Positions 48,001 to 60,000 of a DNA stretch of 64,000 nt are shown here, piece by piece. Numbering within the stretch: position 1 is the stretch's first letter; every line of letters starts with the position of its first letter. The notes below the pieces were generated by a model. It searched no databases and had not been told where the DNA came from. It saw nothing but the letters and a program-made list of their open reading frames with translations. The stretch is taken from positions 3,970,501-4,034,500 of the forward strand of contig NC_059550.1 of NCBI RefSeq assembly GCF_905220415.1, given 5' to 3'. The stretch is from Colias croceus (lineage: Eukaryota; Arthropoda; Insecta; Lepidoptera; Pieridae). The position numbers and the translations under genes are program-made.

Positions 48001-51000
48001 TGGATATGTCCGACCGGTTAAAAAGCAAATTTGCGAATGTGGCCGCAGAGATTATGAATGTGATTTTGGATTTGCCCTTTCCAGTAATGTTTGCGTACGA
48101 AATCGGTCCACACGTTACAGTAACTACGATCCTTATGCTGTTCCATCTGATTGTCAGCCCGGGCACTTCTATAAACGCACAAAAGGTTACAAAAAAATTG
48201 ACGGTGACGTTTGTATAACACCCTTCTACTCACCCTACGAACCAGACATGATACCTTGTCCTTTAGAAGAACCTACAGAATTTATATTAGTCGCTTTGAG
48301 AGAAAAAATTGCGCGTATAGACCTATCCGACAATTCTACAATTATTCCCGTAAAAGGTCAAAAGAATATTGTAGCCATTGAGTTTGATATGAAAAACAAC
48401 TGCATTTATTGGGCTGATATTGAAGATGATAAAATTAGCCGGCAGTGTTTCGATAATGGTGACACCCAAGAAGTAATAGTGGACACTGATTTAGCAAGCA
48501 TAGAAGGAATGGCGTTAGACTGGATATCTAATGTATTGTTCTTTGTGGATGGTTCTAGAAAGAAAATAGAAGCGGTCAGAACAGATCTCACTAGCATGGG
48601 TAGAATGAGAACTACAATTTTGGACTCAAAGGTATTGTCAAAACCAAGAGGTATTGCTGTACATCCCAAAGCAGGCTATCTCTTCTGGACTGATTGGGAC
48701 AGGAAAAACCCGTCAGTTTCAAGATCAAACCTCGACGGTACAAATGTTAAGAAACTGTTCACACATCCCGTAGTACAATGGCCTAATGGAATAACAATTG
48801 ATCAGATGGCCGAGAGAATATACTGGGTAGATGCTATGGAAGATTATATAGCGAGTGCTGATCTAAACGGACAGTACATAAAAAGGATATTGTGGCATGA
48901 TGAAAAAGTTTTCCATCCATTTGCGGTCGCTGTTTTGAAAGACAAAATGTACTGGGATGATTGGAAAGCGAAATCTATATTTATAGCTGATAAAGACACT
49001 GGAGCCAACGTGATTACGATCAACAATTCCTTTAGCGGTCTGATGGATTTGAAAGTTTTCGCACATTTCATGCAGCATGGAAGCAACGCTTGTTCTTACA
49101 AAAATACAAGTTGTGATACTCTTTGCTTGGGTGGCCCAGGACATACGTTCAGTTGTTTGTGTCCAGATGGATTTAAGAGAATTAATGGAAAATGTATGTG
49201 TCCCAATGGAATGGAACCGGCGCCGAATATGACCTGTCCAATGAAGGCTGGAACTTGCGGACCAGTAAGTTGTTTCCTTTTTTATATTTCGTCATATATT
49301 TGTATTGTTTTGTTGCTGTTAATTGAATGAGATTCTAAAATCAGGTAATAGTTAAAATAATTAATGCACTGTTAAACCTAAGCAATTATTCATACTAATA
49401 ATAAATAAAAAATAAATAATTAACATCTATTTGTTTGAATTGTGGTAATACAGAGTTCAGATTGGTTAATAATATTATAGTCCATACAAATATTGTTTTA
49501 TACTTGGAGATTTAAATTGATATAGAGTTAAAATACTGATAAAGCACACTCGTTCTCAGGACCAGTTCACGTGCAAGAACGGCATGTGCATCACGAGCAC
49601 GTGGCACTGCGACGGCAACGATGACTGCGGCGATATGTCCGACGAGAGCGGTTGCGTGTGCGCACCTCCAATGGTCGCGTGCTCTGACGGCAGTTGTTAT
49701 ATGCCACAGTGGCGATGTGATGGTGATATCGACTGTCCCGACATGAGCGATGAGAAAGGTGCGTTGTCATGGTAACGGTGGGCTGTGTTGTTATGGTAAC
49801 GAGGTAGTGGAGGACTGTGACATGTCAATGAGCAATGGTTCCGTGCTCTGATGGCAGTATGTTGTATGTTTTCTAACTTTTTGCCACCTTTTATCATCAG
49901 ATGATAAGTACATATCATAAAAAAATCATTGCAGACTCAATTTTTAGATTTAATTTAATTTATCTATAATAACGTTATTTTTAGATTGCGTGAAACAAAA
50001 CTGCACCGAAACACAGTTTCAATGTCAAAACGGACAATGTATAGAAAAGAGATGGTTGTGTGATGGAGACAACGACTGCAAGGATGGATCAGATGAGCGT
50101 AATTGCACGGTAAGTACTTAAAATGTTAATCATTTACATTTTATTTTGATAGTGTTCGGAAACAATTTTCATTTGATAGCTCCATCATATTATTACAATT
50201 TCGACTATTTAGTGGCACATTGTAACATGTACTATGTTAACGTGTATAAAATAAATGTTCGTGAACTAAATCTCTCTCATAGGCGGCCCGTGTCTCAGCA
50301 GTGGGAACGTATATGGGCCGATGATGATGATGATGATGAATTGAAATATACAGTGAAACTTGGTTAAGTGGGACCTGGATAAGTGAGAAACCTCCATAAG
50401 TGGAACTCATGCTGAGGTCCCAACACTTTGGCACTGAATTACCTCTATTAGTGGGACGATGTAAACCTCTATATCTGGGATTTGTTCTTTCGATTTATCA
50501 TCATAGTTACCTCTATAACTGAGACAGCGAGTAAATTTTATATGCATAAACTTCTGTAACTGAGATAACATTCAACATTCTTATTCTACCCACAAATTCC
50601 ACTCGTAATTCCAAGTACATAAGGTAATTGAAGCTCAAAATTTGTGTAAGTACAAACCTTACCTTATTTAATTATTTATTGCACACACAAAAGAAATAGA
50701 GACAGATAAAGTACAGTTAAAAGGAAAATAATGTGTACAAACGGTGGCCTTATCGCTAGGTAGCGATCTCTTCCAGGCCACCGTATGTAATATGTAGGGA
50801 GAGACGTTAAAAGGAGGTTCAGTTTTAGTACCTTCTGTTTTAGTTTCGCTTTACTATCATACAGATGTTTTTTTTAATGATCGCACCTGTATAACTGAAA
50901 TAACCTGTATTCTCACCTCTATTAATGGAACCCTCTGTAAATGAAACAGATATTTATTTATACCTGTATATCTGAGACACTGGGTAAGTGGAATACCTCT

Positions 51001-54000
51001 ATAAGTGAAACGAAATTGCAGGTCCCTTGATGTCTCACTTAACCAGGTTTCACTGTATTTCAAAACACTTCATTTACGAATTAATTATTGTTTATTAATA
51101 TTAATAAACAATAATTAATAATCACATTCTTTGTTACTTATACTGAAGCGTTAGATAGCGAACTATTTTTTCTGTATTGTGTATTTATAGATGTAATATC
51201 TAACCTGATTCCAGCAAACGCCCCCCAAACGTCCGGATAGTCTCACGTGCAGTGTAAACGTGTTCGCATGCGGCAACGACTCGCACGCCCTCTGCATCCC
51301 CACGTCGTGGGTGTGCGACGGTGAGCTCGACTGCCCCTCGGGGGAGGACGAGACGGATGAGAAATGTAGACAGTCTACGTGCGGCCCGTATATGTTCAGG
51401 TGTCCGACTGGAAAGTGTATATATAGCTCGTGGGTGAGTGGATTTTTATAGTTTTTAGTAACTGTAATGAAAAGCTACGCTGCCGATGGCTGCATGCTTT
51501 TACGGCAGTCATATGCCGCAGTGGCAATGCGATGGCGACATCGACTGCCCGGACATGAGCGATGAGAAAGGTGCGTTGTCATGGTTACGGCGCGTTGTGA
51601 TGTGTTGTCATGGCAACGTGTAAACGTGTTCGCATTTGTTAACGACTCGCACGCCCTCTGCATCCCCACGTCGTGGGTGTGCGACGGTGAGCTCGACTGC
51701 CCCTCGGGGGAGGACGAGACCGATGAGAAATGTGGACAGTCTACGTGCGGCCCGTATATGTTTAGGTGTCCGACTGGAAAGTGTATTAAATAGTGCTCTT
51801 GGGTGAGTGGATTGGTGTTCTGGATAGTTTTTATTTTGCAATGGAATAATAAGAATTATGTATGTAATAAAGATAGGTCAGATATGTTTTGATTTTTACA
51901 GTGAGCGTAGAGTAATTCTGTGAACTACTTAGAAATCATGATCAGTAGTAGCGATTGAAATTTTTCATGACGATAATCATGCTGAGTTAATATATATATT
52001 TAATTTATTTATATATTAATCGCTCTTTGAATACGTTGTTATGTCCCAAGTGTATCAACAACATATAAAACTTAAATAATAATTGTACCAGAAATCGCAC
52101 ACGTATTTTCATTTCCTGTATAAATTGTCAAATAATGTTCATCTTTTTGTTACCAGGTGTGCGACGGTGAAAACGACTGCAGCGACGACGAAGCGTTCGA
52201 CGAGAAAAATTGCACGAACACATCGGGTAACACCAAGTTAATACCTAGACCGAACACAGACAAACCAGATTTCCCCACAAACGGCTCTTGCCTTGACTGG
52301 ATGTTCAAGTGTGATAATGGAAACTGTTTGCCGTATTGGTGGAGATGTGACGGGATCAACGATTGTGGAGATAATTCGGATGAAGCTGCATGCGGCTTTA
52401 TAGTGCCAGACACGAGTGCTGTCAGTCCGGAACACGATGCTACTAAACAGAAGTGCGGGAAGAACCAGTTTACGTGCTCACCGGGTAAGAATTTTTCAAT
52501 ATACGTTATATCATACAGAGATAGAGCACAGTTTAAGTCGGTCAATCAGTTTCAACTCTGAAGTACTTGCTTGTTCATGAAATCTTAAATTTCTTGTTCT
52601 TTTGTCATGTCGAAGAAAAAAAAATACTTTATCACATCTGTGTCGACCACATTTATTCAAAAGAAACTATATTGACTGCATTACCCACAAATTGCATGAA
52701 GTAAATTGATACTAGAATTTCATATGCAACATTATATTGTAAAAAAATGGTTTAAAAGTCATTCAATTTTTAATTATTTATTATAAAATGATATCAAATT
52801 GTCCAGGCGTATGCATACCTTTATCATGGGTGTGCGATACAGCAAATGACTGCGCGGACGGTGCGGACGAGCGTGGTTGTGCCGGCGCACACACACACGG
52901 CAGCGGCACGCACACACCCGCAACTCCCGCGTGTGACGCAGACAGTACTCCGTGTAACGATGGGCGCGGCTGTGTGCGTGTGGATAAACTGTGTGATAAA
53001 GTACTGGATTGTGCTGATAGGAGCGACGAGATATATTGCATTGAGGTGAGTTGGTTCATAGTACACACACACACGCATGGCAGCGGCACGCACACACCCG
53101 CAACGCCCGCGTGTGACGCAAACAGTACACCGTGTAACGATGGGCGCGGCTGTGTGCGTGTGGACAAGCTGTGCGATAAAGTACTGGATTGTGCTGATAG
53201 GAGCGACGAGATATATTGCATTGAGGTGAGTTGGTTCATAGTACACACACACACGCATGGCAGTGGCACGCACACACCCGCAACGCCCGCGTGTGACGCA
53301 GACAGTACACCGTGTAACGATGGGCGCGGCTGTGTGCGTGTGGACAAGCTGTGCGATAAAGTACTGGATTGTGCTGATAGGAGCGACGAGATATATTGCA
53401 TTGAGGTGAGTTGGTTCGTAGTACACGCACACACACACCCGCGTGTGACGTAGATAGTACTCCATGTAATGATGGACGTGGCTGTGTACGTGTGGACAAG
53501 CTGTGTGACAAAGTGCTGGACTGCGCGGATAGGATAGGAGTAACGATTGGATGGCGATAGAAGCGAAGATATATATTGTATTGCCGGGTCCAGACTGGTG
53601 AGTTGAGTATCGCATAGAGGCCGCTTGTAATGTGGATTGCACACCGTATAAGGATGGCAATGATTTGTCAGTTTTGTCAAAGTGAAATCGATTACCTTGA
53701 TAGAGGTTAAAAATTATAAAAGATCTTCAAATTTCGTTCGAAGCATGTTAAGAAAGTGGCATTTACACATAAATTAGGCCGGCAAAGCACCTGTAACACT
53801 TCTAGTGTTACAAGTGTTAATGGGCGGTGGTGACCACTTAACGTCAGGTGGCCCATCTGCTCCTTTGCTTGCTCTGACATAAAAAAAATGCTAAAATAAA
53901 ATCTGCAGAAAATACGTGAGTCATCAATTAATTAGTTATTTTTATTAGGCAATTAAAAATAAATATTCTCCAGGGTCTGCCACGCTCTGGAAACTGCTCA

Positions 54001-57000
54001 TCGAAATTCTTCGATTGCGATGACGGCACCAAATGTCTATGGCCGTCCATGCTGTGTAACGGACGAAGGGATTGTTACGACGGGACGGATGAACAGAACT
54101 GTTCCAGCGCTAATGGACAGAACAATAATATGTTTAAGGTAAATAAATTGGTATTTATTTTTAAAATGCCTAGTTCAAAACGAAAATTTATCGATTTTGT
54201 TGAAGTTTAACATACTAGATGCGCTTACATGAACAGTAAAAGGTGTGTTTTAAAATTATGATGGTGTTATTATTGAATTTATCAATAAATGCACTGACAA
54301 AGCCTTACCAAAAATCTTTTTTTAAAATAATTTTATCATATGCTACGTTTGTATATTCGTAGTTGAATTATTTAAAATCATCTAAAAAATCTAGAAAGTC
54401 CTATTCTTAAATTTATTTTTTTATTTTAAACAATTATATGACAGAGATACATTAACGTTAGTACATGACTTAAGCTAATGTTAGTAGGTAAATATAAAAT
54501 ATAAATATTAATACTGTACCTAAAGTTTATCATTATTTTTATAAAAATAAGAAAAATATTAATAACGTGAATCTCTTTCAGTTCCTCAGCATAGGAGTGG
54601 ACCAATCGTCAATAACCGCGACGAGTTTCCTGATATCGTGCTGGATGGCTCAGCAGAACACGGTTATGTATAATTTCCTGCCATCTATAACCAAAGCCGG
54701 CGAAAATAATTGGAAGAATATGACTTGGATCAATGATAGTGTTTATAGGTATGTTTTTTTGTATTTTAATAGCTCAAAATCATAAACAGATACACAGACA
54801 AATATTTTAACAATGATTGCATTTGTTCAATCATTTCGTTAACATAGGTCCTTATTAATTTTAAATGTATAGACGTACTAAATCAAATTGTACTTTTGCA
54901 GGTTTACTAATTTAGAACCATACACGAACTACAATGTTACATTTTACATACGGAATAGCGAGTCCAACAAAACGTACGCTTCATATGAATACGTCAATAC
55001 TACAACTGGTGAAGGAGGTAAAGACTTTTGTCGTTTTAAAGTACCTATTTATATTTATTATAACTGATCCTAATGGATCATATCGAATTAAGCTCAATAA
55101 CTTTTTTGTATTTATTCATAACAAGGAGATTCAGTGTAAATATTTTCAGGCTATATTTTATTTGTAAACAGAATTGTATCTGTATAAATATCATTACACT
55201 GCTTCATAAAACTATAATTTTACACTTTTTGCAGTACCATCGGCACCGCGTCGCCTAACAGTACGTCAAATGGTCGGCAGTCGAGTGAACTTAGTATGGG
55301 ACCCGCCCCTTACCCCCCGGGGAGTTATCACACACTACTCCGTATACTATGTGCCCCCACTACCCCCTATAATGAAAGTGGTACCTGCTACTGAACCGAA
55401 TGCTACCGTTAGCTACGTGCTTAATGCGTACTTCAAGCCGGGAACTAATTATTCATTCTGGGTAAGTTGTAATAATTATTAGGGGTAAAGATGAACGGTA
55501 CGTGCCGTTTATTGTAAGAATATGTATGTAAGATGTACACTGGTTATGTGGATGATTCATATACAACTTCGTGCCTGCTTCTGAACCAAACGCGACCGTT
55601 AGTTGCGTACTTGCGTACTTCAAGCCGGGAACTAATTATTATTCCTTCTGGGTAAGTTGTGAATATAGGCTGTGTTTGATGTTATAGACTATTGAATAAG
55701 ATTTTAGTGTGTTTGAAGAGCAATTATTAAAAGTTTTATTATTGATCACAATGATAAGAAAGCAACACACTACACAACATATTTCCTGGGAGGAATTTAA
55801 AAATAATGCACATTCACATGGTACGGTATTAAATTTTACCATAAAAAGTATCTTCTTTTGTTTACTTATTTTTATAGTTATAGGGATACGACAAAAAAAA
55901 TCATACATGCCGTAAATTTTAATAAAAAAAAATATATTTTAGGTGACAGCATCAAATTCCGCCTACTCCTCAAACTCGACGGACATATCCTACCTAATGT
56001 TCGATGACGTCGGCGACGTGGATGAGATAGTTAACGTTAGTTTAGCGCGAATCAACGATACAGCTGTATCCCTTGAATGGCATAAGTTGAGAGGCGTCGA
56101 GGGATATATTGTGGAAACTACATTGCCGTGGAATTACGCTAAGCCCGAGGTTATCAAGACGAAGTTGAATAACGTTACGCGTGAGTTTTTTTAATGTATT
56201 GGGTGGTGTTGATATTGCAATTTAAGAAGAAAATCGGTACATAATATAATATGCTGTTCATCAGATCTGATTCGCAATTTTTTCTGAAGTCTTCAGATTC
56301 AAGAAAAAACTATACATTAAATCATGTAGTAATATTAATTTATAATTCAATTCTAATAATAATTGATTTAATATTATTTATTTATCACAGTTGACATACA
56401 CATTAAATTAACACTGTTTTGCATAACTTCATAACTCATAATTTGCAGTAACAAACCTCCCGCCCGGCGTCCAAATATACGTAGACATAAAAGCATACAA
56501 GGACCAAATTATCGGCGAACCGTTTACCATACCGATACCAAAGAGAGGTATACCAGACGAAACGATAAACGTCACAGCGGTATTATTGAAGGAAAAGGGT
56601 ACATCGGTACAGTTGAGCTGGTCCCCGCCGGTCTCTGAACGGTATAAGGACAAGGAACTTGAGTATCAAGTGCTGTATACGAATATTGCTAACTTCAGGA
56701 TGCATCCGAGGGAGTTGACACAAGGTATGAGAGTTTTTAAGTTAATGTCTCTTGTATAAACTGTTCGAATTAATTGCCAAAGAAGTTTCACTTCTGACTG
56801 TTTCACATGTGCACACAACTAAAGTAAGTATTTGCAAGTTGGAATGTATAAAACAGAATATAATATAATGCCAAAACGTTACACTATTTTAACATACTTA
56901 CAATGTTTGTTTTGACATGACATTTTTCATTTAATAATGAAAATTAACATTCCATAATTTCCAGATAAAAAGATAATATACACGAAGAACACTGGCGCAG

Positions 57001-60000
57001 TGATCGACGGCCTGAACGCGTGCGAAAGTTACTTGTTCACTGTGGGCCTGCGGAATGGACCTCTGGCGTCTGTTAAAGAGATTATTACAAGGGAAAATGA
57101 GAAGTTAGTGTGGATTTTTAATTTGTAAAGAAAAAAAAAACATAATTAAATACTTACGTAACTTTATAATTGTAAAAAAATTAATAACATAAATCTATTG
57201 TTTGAGAACTAATCAAAAACTAAAAAAATATTTTTATAATTTATAATGTTTATATTTATACTTATTGAAGCTTGTATCTATCAATATTTTCGTTTTCAGA
57301 GCACCTGTTAAAGACCTACACTTTGAATATGATGAAAAGAAGAAGGAGTTGCAAATACACTGGAAGGCCAACTGTGACGTCATACGTGAGCCTGTCGCAT
57401 ACAGGGTGAGTTACTATGATATGCTTTTTTTGTTTAAACAAGCGACGTATTTTCTAAGTAGAAACAAAATACTGCAATTGAAAGAGATAATTATATGTGG
57501 GAAAAACTGGATCCGTTAATATTTTAGATTAAATTTTTTGTCATTGCCTCTTAATGTTATCACTTGCTAAAATACTATTTCTCTAGTTTTATCTAGTTTT
57601 GTAGACGTTATTTTTTTGTGATTCTCTGGAACTCCAAACCAGATCGCTATTATTTCACCAAAATAAACGACTCCTTATTCTACCTTATTATATTTTTATG
57701 AAACTATTGTATTTTACAGATGGATATAACAGAACAAACGCGCAATGTAACGAGTCGGTATGAACTGAAGCCGAGCAGCAATGTAACACTCGTGCATACG
57801 ATGTACAACGTGCCAGTTGGCGGCAGATATTATATTTGTTTACGAGTAAGTTAAATATTTTGTATGATCTAATTCCGAATAGAAGTAACAACAGTAACAT
57901 CAGTAACTCATTTATTTCTTACTAGCTGTGCTCGGCGGTTTCACCCGCATTGCTCCGCTCCTGTTGTTTTATTCATTGGTCTTAGAGAGATAATCTTATA
58001 GCCTGATCTATGGCCTTCCTAGATAAATGGGCTATCCAACACCGAAATAATTATTAAAATCGGACCAGTAGTTCGTGATATTAGGGCGTTCAAACTGTTC
58101 AGCTTTATAATATTAGTCTAGATTAAACAAAAGTAAGTATAATGAAATCGTGACTCTTAAAATATAATATAGGTAGTTAGAAAATTCTCTAATAATTCTC
58201 TTCTTTTTAATGTTCGTACTTATAGCAATGAATAAGTCACGTTTTATGTAATTTGTCTTTCGCCTTAGAGAGAGTTTAGAGAGTTAGAGATCACTTTCAT
58301 TGGCCTTTTTTTAACAAAATTGCTTATGTCTAATAAATATAAAAAAATAATAAATCTATAACAGACGGCAGCAAAGAACTCGACGCCACACTGCGGGCAC
58401 GCACGCAGCGGTATCATTCAGCCGCCGCACGCGGTCGTAGCGTGGCTCTCACCGAGCGGCCATATTATGTTGAGTTGGGATCATCCGCAACACAATGATA
58501 CGAATAAGTATGTTTTTAATGTGTTATTTAAATATTGTAACATGTAATTTATAATTTTAAACGTATTTTAGGTAATACTAATAATAAAACTCTGATATTT
58601 ATAGACAAATTTTTGAATAACCTTAATCGCCGGTTAACTCAATTTACGCTGGGGTTTAATTATTATTGATCTCTGAAATTAAGCAACAATTCTTTCACAA
58701 CTTTATTTTTCAATAATTTTACACCTACTTGTAAATGACCGCACTTAATTATAATGATCATTGAAATTAAGCAGCAATTCCTTCACAAGTCTCTTTTACA
58801 ACAAACACCTACTTATACACAACCGTATTTATTAATCAAATAAACCAAATTTCAGGCACAAGTACCAAGTCATAGTGTCAGAAAAGGAGATCCCCGAAGA
58901 CCTTCTGATCCCCACGCCAGATATGACCACAGCGGAGACGGAATTCTCGCCTCTACTAATGAATGTGCCGATAGTGGGCACGGGGCCGATGTACGTGAGC
59001 GTGCGGGCTGTGACAGACGACGGGTATTATAGCGATCTCAGCGAGGTGCAGACTTTGGAAATGTTGGGTGAGTTCTTTGGTGCGATAAAATGTTGCATTT
59101 ATATGGGAATTCTTTGGCGAAGAGAAAGTTTTCGTTAGCGCGTTAAAAATATTTAATTTTGTTAAATTGCAGTTCGTATAAAAAAATGTTTCAGTGACTC
59201 GTTAAAACAGTTACATATCGAGTGTGTTTTACGTTGCGTCATCAGCGAATACGGGTTTTTTTATTGATATTGTGCTAAATTGACATTCCTACGGAATCAA
59301 ATTAGCTAATATTGAAAAAAAAAAGAGTGTGTGTACTTATGTACACGCGTTAGAAGTTATACTTCTATACAACTTGAACATAGTTATCAATTATCATACC
59401 ACCTAGAACTAACTTCATGCTGTTAAACTTAGGTGTCGGTGTGCGCGCGCATCGTAAAAATTCACTCTCACCATTTTCTCCATCGCGCCAAAAGAAGTAT
59501 AACTTCGATAAAAATTTAAAAAACACTTTTTACACCTATCCAATTCGATAATTATTAATATTCACTGGTAATCCTACTAATATTATAAATGCGAAAGTTT
59601 GTATGGATGTATGGATGTTTGTTACTCTTTCACGTAAAAACTACTGAACCGATTACAATGAAATTTAGCACGCACATAGAGGGTAACTTGGATTAACACA
59701 TAGGATAGTTTTTATCCCGGAAATCCCACGGGAACGGGAACTATGCGGGTTTTCCTTTTGCAAACGCGGGCGAAGCCGCGGGCGGAAAGCTAGTTTTTAA
59801 TAAATCAAACCACCGTTCGCGTTCCACAGGTGCAGCGGCAGAGGACGCGTCGAGTGCAGCGGGCGCAGTGTGGTGGGGCGCGGGGGCCGCAGCGCTGGCG
59901 GCGGTGGCGCTGGGCGGCGCGCTGCTGCACGCGGCGCTCCGGCACCGCCGCCTCCACCGCTCCTTCCTGCGCCTCGCCGCCACGCCGCGCTACGACAGCC

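Noticed and set aside
52781..53680. Long antisense ORFs (up to 299 codons) across the LDLa array
   Set aside because: They are the mirror of a 180-bp repeat whose length is divisible by three, so any open frame is simply repeated; no family features.
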